In this document: positions 35,298 through 46,559 of the stretch, piece by piece
Layout: every line of letters begins with the position of its first letter
Position numbering within the stretch: the stretch's first letter is position 1
From: Toxorhynchites rutilus septentrionalis
Taxonomy: Eukaryota; Arthropoda; Insecta; Diptera; Culicidae
Direction: 5' to 3'
Assembly (NCBI RefSeq): GCF_029784135.1
Contig: NC_073745.1
Location: 111,163,216 to 111,227,215, forward strand
DNA: 64,000 nt
Position numbers and translations under genes: made by a program
Notes under the pieces: model-generated
Seen by the model: only the letters and a program-made list of their open reading frames with translations
Told to the model about the DNA's origin: nothing
The model's database searches: none

Positions 35298-35881
35298 ACA
35301 AGAAGCGACGCGAAAGGCTATGGCGGAAGGATGATGAAGGATTGCAGGAACATCATTTGCAGGCTACAGTCAAGCACGGAGGAGGAGGTTGGAAATCTGG
35401 TGCGAATTCACGGAACAATGACAGCAGGTGTCATTGACATCCTTAAGGTCAACTTGAAACGAAACAGCTTCGTTTTCCAACAGGACAACGACCCAAAGTA
35501 TATTGCTAAGAAGACCAAAGCCTATTTCCGTTCACGCAAACCAAAACCCCTTGAATGGCCATCACAAAGTCCTGATCTCAACCCGATTTGAAAACCTGTG
35601 GGCCATTCTCGACGACAAAGTGGTGAAAGATGGTGTCACTAAAAGGGACACTTATTCCACGGCTCTACAGAAGGCGTGGAACGAATTCGACCCTCAGCAC
35701 CTCCATAGCTTGGTCGATAGTATGCCCAAACGCCTTCAACAGGACCTTGAAGCTTCAGAAGGTCACACTAAATATTGTTGCTTTTATCTTTTTTTGCTTT
35801 TATTGTTTGATTTGTTATTTCTTGATTAAACGCTCACGGAACAAATTTAAAAAACTTCTACAAACGTGAACCGATTTTTAT

Positions 35882-36160
35882 TTAAAAAAAACGAAAATAA
35901 AACTTATTAAGGACATTTTCAATGTTACCTCCCTTTTTTTCGAAAACGCATTTCAAACGGCGAACAAAATTCTTCATGCACAATTCCAACGTTACGACTT
36001 CGATGCTGCTGAAAATCCGAGTTATTACTTCTTTAAGTTCCTCCAAATTTTCTGGCTTATTAACATACCAACGGTCCGTCACGTACCCCCAGAGAAAGTA
36101 ATCGACGACGAGAAATGTTGAAATTCTTACCCTAAGAGGACAATGTTTCATTAAGGCTTC
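35882..36160 (-). pseudogene. Mariner-like (DDE_3) transposase C-terminal relic
   Basis: The minus-strand frame (about 89 codons) contains VVDYFLWGYVTDRWYVNKPE, then LEELKEVITRIFSSI and FVRRLKCVFEKKGGNIE. This is the C-terminal block of insect mariner-like transposases in which the third catalytic D is followed by FFLWG. Here the residue before YFLWG is D, so the catalytic position is kept. Upstream coding sequence is missing. Confidence 0.7.
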
Positions 36161-36318
36161 GGTTGCTCGAGTAATACGATTTCACTAAAAATACACGTTC
36201 TTGTAAATTGACTAAAAACCATCCGATCAGACTGAATATTATCGTCCCGAAGTGGGGAATGCTGTGTTACCATCGACGGAGCGAAAAAAAATATATGCAG
36301 CTATTCGATTTTTCTGTG

Positions 36319-36829
36319 TGAGCGTTTAATCAGAAAGACTCTGTACTTGTTTTCTATTTTCATTTTGCTTGCCATTGATATAAAATGTATGGTTTAAGTT
36401 TTATGAATTGAATCTAAATATTATGGAAATGCAATGGAAAATGTTGTTTTTATAAAGACCTTTAAAATCGCTATTTTCACTTAGCAAATTTTTTTTATTC
36501 AAGCAAAATTGAGAGAATCGCTATCTAATGCTGCTTTTGATACAATGCAAAAACACTTCATTTATATCGCTTCAATGTCGATTGCTAATAATACTGCATA
36601 GATCTAACTGGCAAAACATGGTAGAACGATGGGTTGATGATGATGATGGTCCCACCTCATACCCCTACAATAGTTTGAGCAGGACGATTTATCATTAAGA
36701 TAATTTTTAAAGTTTAACAAAGCACATCTGGAACCAGTATGCAAAATAAAACGAACTGGTTCTGTTGCAAACATAAATTGATATCATAAGAACATTAAAC
36801 AAAAGACGGAAACCGAAAAGTAAAGATAT
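36319..36829. other. Unclassified AT-rich spacer
   Basis: GTGAGCGTTTAATC at 36319-36332 is the reverse of a motif at the end of the Tc1 relic (35824-35837), possibly its terminal repeat. A GATGAT run lies at 36635-36647. Nothing else recognised. Confidence 0.35.
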
Positions 36830-36960
36830 AATCCCAAGGCATGTCGAGCAAATTTCCAACCCGGGAAGATCCTTGACTGATCGGGAATCGAACCCGATAT
36901 CCTCAAGTTTCCACTAGATACTTACACTGAGATCTGCCGCGGTACAGAAAAAAACTCGAT
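36830..36960 (-). mobile_element. Feilai-like tRNA-derived SINE
   Basis: On the minus strand GGTTCGATTCCCG (B box, about 36881-36893) is followed by ATCAGTCAAGGATCTTCCCG and GGTTGGAAATTTGCTCGAC. From memory this combination resembles the Feilai-type SINEs of Aedes. The A box is less clear, and the ends are approximate because no duplication was found. Confidence 0.5.
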
Positions 36961-37258
36961 ATAACCATCTGCTAATACGATAGTTTACAAGTATTCCGTC
37001 TGGGCTATCCCTGGTTAGAATCCGGTTTCCACTGAAGACCCTAGAACATTTCATTGTATAACGATTTTCGCCAGTGTTCAAAATCAAGTTATCTATGTCT
37101 ACCGAAACGCGCGCGTGGCTCAAGCGTTTGTAGACTACTCATTTAATTTTTTTTTCAAATCTAACTTACAACAACAATAATGTAACAAAAATCCATCATC
37201 ATCAATACGAACATGATAGCTTATGCAAACATAGATACATTGAAACATTTTTACAAGT

Positions 37259-39876
37259 TCATAACACAGATTTCACATGTGACAGACACAATTCTTTGAA
37301 CTCAGCTATTGTTGCCGCTCGTTTGATATTTCTGGGCATCGAATTGAAGAATTTTAATCCTTTATACAATAGTGAATTTTGGGACCTGCTAAATAAAAAG
37401 TTAGGTGTTCTTGCATCAATCGCGTTTCTTGTATTATATCTATGCAAATCACAAGTATCGAGGCAGCATATCATTCAAAATTTTAAAGATGAACACCATT
37501 GTCAAGTAATAAATCCTTTGCTTCACAGATAACCACTGTAGCGCGTCCAACATTATGACAGAGGAAGTGTACCTATGACATCTTAAAATTAATCGCATGA
37601 TTTTATTTTGTAACCGCTGCAATCGCAATAGTTGTGTATTATTTGCAAGAAACAGGATGGATGAGCAGAAATCTATGTGTGGTGAGACGAGTGATTTATA
37701 TAGTTTGACTTTACTAATTGCGTTTAACTCATTCTTCAAACGACAAATGACGCCGTACTTTTTAGCAACCTTTTGATGACATTATCAATGTGAGACTTAA
37801 AAGTTAGTCTGTCATCAATAACTACTCCCAGATATTTTATTTCTTTAACCCGTTCAATAGTCTCACCATCGATTTCAAAATTACCGTTATATCTGGAGTT
37901 TGCTGAAGAAATGAGCATGTATTTTGTTTTATTAACATTCAACTTTAATTGTTTGAATTTCAACCACCGAGCGAGAGAATGAAGATCTTCGTTCAAGTGC
38001 TCCGCGATTACATTCAACTCCTTAGCTGCGATGAACAGAACAGTGTCATCCGCGAACAAGTTGATATCACAAAAACGTAAAACCCGCCGCATATCATTAA
38101 TATATAAAATGAATAAAATGGGCCCTAACACACTACCCTGTGGTACACCAAGTGTGTTATCGATGGGAGTAGAAATAAAATCGTTGAAACGAGTCTTTTG
38201 AGTTCTATCACACAAGTAGCTTTCAAACCATTTGTATGATGTCCCTACAATTCCAAAGCGCTTCAATGTTGTTTGCAACAATAAGGCCCTAGAAATTGTT
38301 TCAAAAGCGCGTTTCAAATCCAAGAACACCGCAAAAATAGTTTCTTTAGCCTCGATATTCTCTTTCCATTTTGCCAACACCAGATTTAGTGCGGTCTCAC
38401 AAGAGTGTCCCTCTCGATATCCCGACTGTTCCGGTATCAGCAAACTGTTATTGTCAATAAATTTCATCAGCTGGCCTTTCACAACAAGTTCTAAAATTTT
38501 TTCTAATGTGTGCAACATGTTAATGGGGCGGAACTCTTCGGATTTATCCGTCCCATTAACTTTGGGGATGGGAACCACAAGATATTCCTTCCAAACTTCA
38601 GGCACGTGCCCAGTTTGCAATGATTCATTTATCAGGCCTAGCAATTCGTGTCCAATAACATGAAAGCAATCTTGTATCACTTTTGCGTTGACATTGTCGA
38701 TACCAGCCGATTTATGCAAAGAAAAACAAATATCTCTCAACTCTGCAAATGTGATGGGTAGAAAACATTCTAATCTGCAATTGCTGCTTATCGGCTGTAT
38801 TATTTCGTATGGCTCACTGACCAATTCAATACTTTGATTGATCAATTGAACACTATTCACGAAATAACTGTTGAATTTTTCCGCAATGATTTGTTCCGAA
38901 TGTTCTTCTGAACCTTCAAAAGTTATGGACCGCGATAAACTATTTTTAGTGTTAAGTAAACTTTTTAGTATTTTCCATAACTCCTTGCTGTTATTCTGAT
39001 GTTGATCGATTTTCCTCTGTATATATTCACATCTTGTCTTTTTCAAGGCTTGTGAATATATATTCCGCGCGCAGGTGTACCTTTTCCAATCGTTTTCTAT
39101 ATTACTTCTACAAAATTTTGAGTACATTTTATCTCGTTTACGTTTGAGACGCAAGAGTGATAAAGTGTACCAGCTGTTCGAATTTTTCAAATTGATTTGT
39201 TTCTCAAAAACTAGGCTATTGGTACACACTTTCAAGATATATCGTTCTCAATATAAATAAAAATTGTCTCATGATCCGTTATTTTCAATTTGGCCTCTAT
39301 CAAAGAATGAACTGTATTAAAATTAGAGAAAACGTGGTCTATCAAAGATCTACTGTTTTTCGAAATTCTTGTAACTTCTGTTACAGTCTGTTTCAAGTTG
39401 TAAAAATCAGATAGTTGCTTCAATTGCTTCGAATTCTGCACGTTGAGCCAGTCAATATTGAAGTCACCAGCAATTACATTCAATTTACTGGAGTCAATGA
39501 AACTCTCCCACCAGTTTTCTAAAATATCTAAAAATCGCTGATCACTAGAACTGGGGGAATGATACAAAATTCCAAAATTTCCCATCTGCATACCTCTTTC
39601 AACTGAAATTGCCAAGAACCAATTATTTTCAACAGATTCGTTTAACCGAATGTTGAATTTAATCGATTCTTTTGCGTAAATAGCAACTCCTCCAGTGTGT
39701 CTGGAATGTGAAAGGCAAAAAGCAACTTTGTAACCCGGGATGCCATATTGATCAAATGAATTCTCATCAACAATATGAGTTTCAGAAAGAAAGACTAATC
39801 GTGGACGGAAATTTTCTACAAGTTGGCGCATTGCCACATAATTTGTAGAAAGCCCAGCTATATTGAAGTACAACAT
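37259..39876 (-). pseudogene. Retrotransposon ORF2 (endonuclease + RT), frameshifted
   Basis: An enzyme for target nicking and reverse transcription. The endonuclease frame (39876-39232) shows LYFNIAG, FLSETHI, VIAGDFNIDW, SLIDHVFSN and ITDHE, the APE-type active-site series. The RT frame (39235-37736) shows DLKRAFETIS, GVPQGSVLGPILFILYIND and the catalytic LFADDTVLF. The C-terminal region follows in two more frames (37739-37449; 37474-37259) ending in a HRYNTRNA motif typical of CR1/L2/Jockey-like elements. Three frameshifts (about 39234, 37740 and 37470) separate the frames, so this copy cannot make a full protein, but the RT core is unbroken and decay is light. Confidence 0.85.
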
Positions 39877-39912
39877 TTCAAACTTCCTATCACATCTTCT
39901 TTCCTTGGGTTG

Positions 39913-41313
39913 CTATTTACTAGAAAACATGTTGCTTTTTTTCTTTTCTAACAGCCTCCGATACACTGGACACTGTGTACTATAAGCTGGGTGGTTTATG
40001 TCCAATTTAAATTTTTGCTCTTGATTCACTTTTAAACAATTTACGCACTTAAACTCAGTTGACGAGCATCCAGATGTTATATGTTGTTCATTACATCTTG
40101 AGCATTTATCTTCATTACTACAAACTTTGCTCTTGTGCCCGAATTCTCCACATTTGAAACAACGTAGAACAATAAAGGCCTCAGCAACTGAACACTTATC
40201 CCATCCGATGCTTACTTTACGAGTACTCATCAGACATCCATAGGTGTCATGATCTACTTCAATAATCGTATTATATTTGTTGTACTTTAAACGTGGATTT
40301 TCATATTCTGCAACAACTTTAACATCTCCAATCTTGATGTCATCATTTTGACTTTTTAAAAGATCTACGAAAACGTCTGAGGAATATCGATCACTCATTC
40401 CTAATATCTTCAATCTTGGTTTTAATGGTTTGGGAACAACAGCGCTAAACTTTTCTCCCAGATTACTTTCTATGTTATTTTTCAAGTTTTCAATGTTATC
40501 CCCTGCCGCACATTCAACAATAATCGAGCCGTCTTTCCCGTTCCTAAAATTGCTAATTTTATGGATTCTTGGATTTAATTTTTCTTTTAAAAATTTTCTG
40601 GTTTCGTCATTATTTTGCGACTCGACAGGTTTAATCACGATAACAGGGCAAACCTTACGTTTTTTTACGGATTTTGAACTCTTTAATACACTTGCATACG
40701 AGCGTGCATTGTTTTCAACCTTTTCGTCATTACCATTGTCATTAATTTCTATTTGTATCGGTTCCTCGCGCTTATTCATTATAATTTGTTTTTTCCTACT
40801 AAGGCAGTCCGGTTCCGAACCAGCTGTTCTATTACTCAGAGTACGTTTCCTGTTCATCCCAGCTAATTTTTTATCATCGTTACTATTTTCAACAAATGAA
40901 CTTTTCAATTCTTTCAAATGTTGAGAAATACTGATATCAATACTTCCCATCTTTTGAACTAGCCGTTCATCGAAAGATCTGATCAGTTTCTCCATCTCTC
41001 TTTCCATTGCAATCTTTATTTGATCATCGATGTTTTTCTGGATCTCGCTTAAAGAAAGTGAGAGAGAAGAGATTTTTTCCATCTCTTTCTTCACTTCTCC
41101 GAAGTCCAGAATATCATCTCGCGAACAATAACTCTTATCCGACAAACATTCAGTACACTTAAACTGAACATTTTCATTCTCAGCTATAAGTTTCGCAGCT
41201 GCTTTTGTGAGGGATGTACAGCGCCGATGATATCGAGCGCCGCAAATTCCCCCGCAAACAACTGGATCATCATTGATCATTATTTTACTTTCACACACTC
41301 TGCGCACACTCAT
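39913..41313 (-). CDS. Retrotransposon ORF1 protein (PHD-like finger, zinc knuckles)
   Basis: Nucleic-acid-binding protein that would package the element's RNA. I chose the ATG at 41313; the open frame extends a few codons upstream without another ATG. About 466 codons, intact. Near the N-terminus a Cys/His-rich segment (VCGGICGARYHRRC, then FKCTEC) looks like a degenerate PHD-type finger. Next comes a region predicted helical, with Lys/Glu-rich and KKRK-type basic stretches, then an RRM-like stretch, and near the C-terminus CCHC zinc knuckles (CFKCGEFGHKSKVC, CSRCNEQHITSGC) and a last Cys cluster (FKCVNC). It lies just upstream of ORF2. A host gene is unlikely given the context. Confidence 0.8.
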   Translation of the reverse strand: MSVRRVCESKIMINDDPVVCGGICGARYHRRCTSLTKAAAKLIAENENVQFKCTECLSDKSYCSRDDILDFGEVKKEMEKISSLSLSLSEIQKNIDDQIKIAMEREMEKLIRSFDERLVQKMGSIDISISQHLKELKSSFVENSNDDKKLAGMNRKRTLSNRTAGSEPDCLSRKKQIIMNKREEPIQIEINDNGNDEKVENNARSYASVLKSSKSVKKRKVCPVIVIKPVESQNNDETRKFLKEKLNPRIHKISNFRNGKDGSIIVECAAGDNIENLKNNIESNLGEKFSAVVPKPLKPRLKILGMSDRYSSDVFVDLLKSQNDDIKIGDVKVVAEYENPRLKYNKYNTIIEVDHDTYGCLMSTRKVSIGWDKCSVAEAFIVLRCFKCGEFGHKSKVCSNEDKCSRCNEQHITSGCSSTEFKCVNCLKVNQEQKFKLDINHPAYSTQCPVYRRLLEKKKSNMFSSK

Positions 41314-41480
41314 CTTGCATACAATATCCCGTGCAAGCGCCAGCAATAGCTAAGAACAAAACACACATTGAACACAAAGGGACAACCAAACAATTATATC
41401 GCTACAGCCGCCACCAAAGCGATAGCAGACCGTAGCGTTATTTTCAATTTAAATGATGAAAACCAGAGTAAATGAAAGCA

Positions 41481-43008
41481 TGCACTTATACTTATCTGGA
41501 TCATCGGTTTAATTAAACGTTGGACACAACTTTTTTCACGTTTGCACACAATTTCACATACAAAATATTAAATTGAACGGAGCACAATTTCTACATAAGC
41601 TACCATGTTCGCAATTCAAATCAATATTACTCAAAGTTACTCAAAGGTTTTGAGTGATTTTAATATTATTTTTTGGAATGTGCTTTAATTTTGTCAACGC
41701 ATATTTGCGCACATGAAAGAAGTCATGTAAGGGAGTGAACAAAATCTAACAAAAATGGTAAAACTTGTTAATTACTTGAGAGAGTAATAGTTAAAAAACA
41801 TTTCTATATAATTACGGTAGTAGTTTATAATATTCCAGAAATTGAGAAAAGTTTCTAAACATCCAAGGTGGGATTTTTATGCCTATCGCTGTATATTATT
41901 TTACCGATTTTAGTGCTTTCGCTTTTCATTCAAATATTTTTACTGTCAGTATCCCTTTGAACGATAATTCATGTTTCCCACGATAAATCCAACTTCCGCA
42001 TCGCAGGAATTCTGTGTCCACATTTTCTTCTTCAAACAGTGACTTTTTCTGCTCGTCATCTATTTTCAAACCATCCTACCCTAATGAACACTGACAGCAG
42101 CGATATGATACATGGTCATTTACAGCTTCAAACCAATTTCGAGGCACCCTGTTTTTATGTCCTCCAGATTAGCACCGTGATTTTCATGATCTCCTGTGAG
42201 AAATCGGGTAAACCGTTGACTGTTGTTGGTCCTGCCCCAATGGACCACCGAGTTGCCCTTTTTTTCTGCGTACCAAACGAACGCCATTTGACCCCGCCGC
42301 GCATAACGCAACGCTAGGTACCACGGACCCATACACATACTCACTATTCATAAATGCAAGTTTATACACGGCTAATGGATGCACTCGTCAGATGCGGCTC
42401 CATTCTGCAGGTCTGCATTCTGCAGACAGGTCATAAAGCGCTGGAGATATTGGATGCCCCTCGAAAAGATGTACCGTTCATGTATGAGAAATGTGAACAA
42501 ACGCGTGGTTGGTTTTTTGCCGCCTTTGTTGGGTTCAGCACAGCTGCTAATACTCGCGCGCGGCATTATAGCCGCGGAAACTTAATTATCGTTCAAGAAC
42601 CTTCCGCGAACGGAAGAGCACACAGCAGTGGAGACGAAGGGTCGGTCGGGCCGGTAGACCGTGCTGCAGGTCTATCCGGCTTCAGTTATCTAGATGCACC
42701 GCCGCAACGGCTGGTGCAATCTGGCAGAGCAAACATTGCAGCGCCGGGATGATAGCGAATATAAATGGTTGCATTGTTGTTCCAAAGTTGTTTCAATACC
42801 GGTGACCGCTAGAAGTTGCTATACTATCGATAATGGGGCGAACCGTAAGGTGGCGTTTTCGTTCTAGCGTGGAGAGTAATTTATGAGTGGCGAACATGTC
42901 ATACATGCGGTGCTGGTATTCGGATATTGGGTAGCAACTTGCTCTGACGGAAAAGTTCAAATTTTGTGCTACTTTTTCTGCCTTTGGTTGAATATGGGTG
43001 TATTCGTT
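41481..43008. other. Unique DNA, no gene recognised
   Basis: The AT-rich part (41481-41950) and a GC-richer part (42000-42770) lack repeat partners in the window. Frames up to 132 codons (42354-42752) have no recognisable domain, start or splice context. Confidence 0.4.
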
Positions 43009-46000
43009 TTGACGTAGGACTACGTCTTTCATTTCTATACCGGGGTGTAAAATCAAAGTTTCGAAAACGAAAGCGTTACGCCGGAGACCGAGATTTTGAG
43101 CGTTAATAGCTCCTAAACAACTGAACGAAATGGTATGATAAACACTTCATTCGAAAGATAAAATGTCTACGCGTTATATACTTGTTACTTTTTGATCCAA
43201 AAACTTGTTTCAATAGTCTTAAAATTGCTTTCAAAATAGGCTATTGAAATCACCAATCGGTATATAAGCGAGCGGCGCTCGAAAATCCACTCAGTTCTAA
43301 TTGAACAGCGATTGGAGCATGTTGTCGCTGTTGCGGTGAAGCTCTTTATTTATCATGAAAGCGCGGATGAACGGTGTCACCAAGAGCCTGTTTGTGCACC
43401 CTAGGCCAGAAGGGAATCCATCAGGAGGAGAGTGATGCCACAAACGGTTCCCTGGGAAGACATCGCTACACACACATACACGCGCGGCTATTAACAGGTG
43501 GTTATCGAGTTGGCATTAACCACTGGTGGGCTTCCAGTATCGAGGAAAATGTGGAAATATCTAATCGTTACTGAAAATAATCTGCCAGTTCCTTTGGGAA
43601 TTTTCAAAATATATTCATGTGAAAGAGTTTAATTGAATGTTTTCTATCCATGTTACACTGTGACCAAATATGTTTCAATCAAGTACTATTAAAAGGTGGT
43701 TATCGAGTTAGTATTAACCACTGGTGGGCTTCCAGTATCGAGGAAATTGTGGCAATATCTAATCGTTACTGAAAATAATCTGCCAGTTCCTTTGGGAATT
43801 TTCAAAATATATTCATGTGAAAGAGTTTAATTGAATGTTTTCTATCCATGTTACACTGTGACCAAATATGTTTCAATCAAGTACTATTAAAAGGTGGTTA
43901 TCGAGTTAGTATTAACCACTGGTGGGCTTCCAGTATCGAGGAAATTGTGGCAATATCTAATCGTTACTGAAAATAATCTGCCAGTTCCTTTGGGAATTTT
44001 CAAAATATATTCATGTGAAGGAGTTTATTTGAATGTTTTCTATCCATGTAACACTGTGACCAAATACATTTGGTTTTGTGGTTTTTCAATCAATCGCAAT
44101 TAACAGGATAGCTTCAGAAGATTATTCTTCCCCATCAGTAGGATATTTCCGTACCCAATATTGTATGCGCCCGCAATCGATTATTGCTCAGTCGCCGAAA
44201 GTTCCGAGCTCAGAGAGTTCATTCCCCTCTAGTTTGCCTTCCAAATTGCCATCGTAAACCACACCTTCTCTCGATTCAATCACACACAAAAAGCATACTT
44301 AAGCGATATTCTGGTGGTGAGACACATTCATTTTTCGTGAGGACATCGACAAGACAACATCGTTGCCTAACGTGCTGGAGGAGGTGGACGGCGAAGGATC
44401 GACACATACACGCGCAGAACTCTTTCCGTTAGGATGCCATTCAGCATCGAGAAAGTTCCGGAAAGATCTAATCATTGCTGGAAAATAATCTGCCAGTTGA
44501 GATTAACTCGATAATATACCAAATATTAATTATATATATATATATATCAAAATATATTAACGATAACAGGTGGTTATCGAGTTGGCATTAACCACTGGTG
44601 GGCTTCCAGTATCGAGGAAAATGTGGAAATATCTAATCGTTACTGAAAATAATCTGCCAGTTCCTTTGGGAATTTTCAAAATATATTAATGTGAAAGAGT
44701 TTAATTGAATGTTTTCTATCCATGTTACACTGTGACCAAATATGTTTCAATCAAGTGCTATTAACAAGTGGTTATCGAGTTGGCATTAACCACTGGTGGG
44801 CTTCCAGTATCGAGGAAAATGTGGAAATATCTAATCGTTACTGAAAATAATCTGCCAGTTCCTTTGGGAATTTTCAAAATATATTCATGTGAAAGAGTTT
44901 AATTGAATGTTTTCTATCCATGTAACACTGTGACCAAATACATTTGGTTTTGTGGTTTTTCAATCAATCGCAATTAACAGAATAGCTTCAGAAGATTATT
45001 CTTCCCCATCAGTAGGATATTTCCGTACCCAATATTGTATGCGCCCGCAATCGATTATTGCTCAGTCGCCGAAAGTTCCGAGCTCAGAGAGTTCATTCCC
45101 CTCTAGTTTGCCTTCCAAATTGCCATCGTAAACCACACCTTCTCTCGATTCAATCACACACAAAAAGCATACTTAAGCGATATTCTGGTGGTGAGACACA
45201 TTCATTTTTCGTGAGGACATCGACAAGACAACATCGTTGCCTAACGTGCTGGAGGAGGTGGACGGCGAAGGATCGACACATACACGCGCAGAACTCTTTC
45301 CGACAGGATGCCATTCAGCATCGAGAAAGTTCCGGAAAGATCTAATCATTGCTGGAAAATAATCTGCCAGTTCCTTTGGGTTTGTTTTTTAATTGAATGT
45401 TTTCTATCCATGTAACACTGTGACCAAATATGTTTCAATCAAGTGCTATTAACAGGTGGTTATCGAGTTGGCATTAACCACTGGTGGGCTTCCAGTATCG
45501 AGGAAAATGTGGAAATATCTAATCGTTACTGAAAATAATCTGCCAGTTCCTTTGGGAATTTTCAAAATATATTAATGTGAAAGAGTTTAATTGAATGTTT
45601 TCTATCCATGTTACACTGTGACCAAATATTTTTCAATCAAGTACTATTAAAAGGTGGTTATCGAGTTAGTATTAACCACTGGTGGGCTTCCAGTATCGAG
45701 GAAAATGTGGAAATATCTAATCGTTGCTGGAAAATAATCTGCCAGTTCCCCTTGGAATTGAAAATTACATTCAAGCGAAAGAGTTTATTTTAATGTTTTC
45801 TATCCATAAAATATATATTACATTTGGGTTTGTGATTTGTCAATCAAGTACAGTTAGCAGGTTAGCTTCTGAAGATTATTCTTCAGAACAAGGTTTTTCG
45901 TATCCTATTTTGGATGCATAAAACCTTGTGCCTCCAACGTAAGCTCTCGTTTTCGAAGTCCCCCAAATATTCATTTATTCATTCATTCAGAATGGATTTA

Positions 46001-46064
46001 GATTCAACTTCGAACAAATGGTCTCTAAATCAACGATAGTCCTACGTCACCCTTGCGGTTATAC
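43009..46064 (+). repeat. PRE repeat, copy 2 (expanded)
   Basis: Same ends and leader as copy 1 (2561-4807), but with the subunit region expanded. 198-bp units starting AGGTGGTTATCGAG lie at 43496, 43694, 43892, 44568, 44766 (AAGTGG), 45454 and 45652. Neighbouring starts are exactly 198 bp apart in four places. Two longer blocks (44111-44490 and 44985-45363) are nearly identical to each other and resemble 3310-3640 of copy 1. The array therefore has a higher-order period of 874-886 bp. There is no conserved protein frame; the identical 82-codon frames at 44184 and 45058 merely reflect the DNA duplication. Confidence 0.7.
43261..43295 (+). promoter_or_regulatory. TATA box plus initiator inside PRE copy 2
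   Basis: TATATAA at 43261-43267 and TCAGT at 43291-43295, with the A 32 bases from the first T, exactly as in copy 1. The surrounding 40 bp (GCGAGCGGCGCTCG, a near-palindrome, between the two elements) is also conserved. Confidence 0.55.
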
Positions 46065-46559
46065 CATAGATATAACCCACTTCCTGTTTTTAGGTAAAAT
46101 AAGACTAACATTTGTGAAGAAATGGTATTCTTAGAAATAAGTGAGCATTATTAACTTTTTTGGGTATTAATTCCTAGACATAAAGGTGTAGTTCTCTAAT
46201 TGTTGAACACTATCCAGATACGATGCTGAACAGCCATGGGCATTCTTGCTCTAAAATGAACAACTCAAAACATCAAAAGAAAACAACTACAGTTGCAAGT
46301 TAAACTTGTCTCTATAACAATTCTATTTTCCTTTTTTCTTGCTCGTTTATGAACTGAGGAAATATAGAACATAAAATAAATTAGTCCGGTCCGGTTCCTC
46401 CGACGGTCCGTGAGTTAAGAAGGCGTCTAATCGCCCTTTTCTTTCTCTCTCTCTCTCTCTCTCTCCCTCTCTCTCTTTCTCCAGCTTACTTTTCCGCTAT
46501 CATCACCGGAAATCCCCATCCGATTCTGAAGTCTCATATTTGTTATCGTTAAATAATCG
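46065..46559. other. Spacer with CT microsatellite
   Basis: AT-rich DNA followed by a CT-rich tract of about 50 bp (46438-46486, mostly TCTCTC). No gene seen. Confidence 0.5.

Larger units (their letters stand above)
34168..35868 (+). pseudogene. Tc1-like transposase pseudogene, split by two insertions
   Basis: Three segments form one Tc1 (DD34E) transposase. 34168-34288: N-terminal HTH (RKIAEKIGISRGTVREIEHK). 34565-34865: continuation with several stops and shifts, ending at the first catalytic D (TDESKFELF). 35298-35868: second D in FQQDNDPKYIAKKTK and the PSQSPDLNPI block. An extra T at about 35587-35590 breaks the frame immediately before the third catalytic residue (E of ENLWAILDD); 34 residues separate the D and E positions. 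The first break is a SINE and the second a non-LTR tail, each with its own target duplication. Frames continue to about 35820. Clearly dead. Confidence 0.85.
37140..41480 (-). mobile_element. CR1/Jockey-group non-LTR retrotransposon, near complete
   Basis: A minus-strand element with ORF1 (41313-39913), a 36-bp gap, then ORF2 (39876-37259) encoding endonuclease and reverse transcriptase, a 3' UTR of about 120 bp and an A-rich end near 37145. The 5' UTR is roughly 41314-41480. No RNase H domain is present, consistent with Jockey or CR1. The 5' and 3' borders are approximate, as no target duplication was resolved. Confidence 0.8.

Noticed and set aside
42405..42430. Small hairpin GTCTGCA...TGCAGAC
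   Set aside because: A 7-bp stem with a 3-base loop in unique DNA is expected by chance in a window of this size, and nothing around it suggests function.
44184..45345. Two identical 82-codon frames in the PRE array as a conserved protein
   Set aside because: The identity comes from a recent DNA duplication. The matching stretch in PRE copy 1 has a different start and length, so there is no sign of protein-level selection.
43496..45860. CRISPR-like regular spacing
   Set aside because: The 198-bp units are contiguous tandem repeats without short repeats alternating with unique spacers, and the DNA is eukaryotic.
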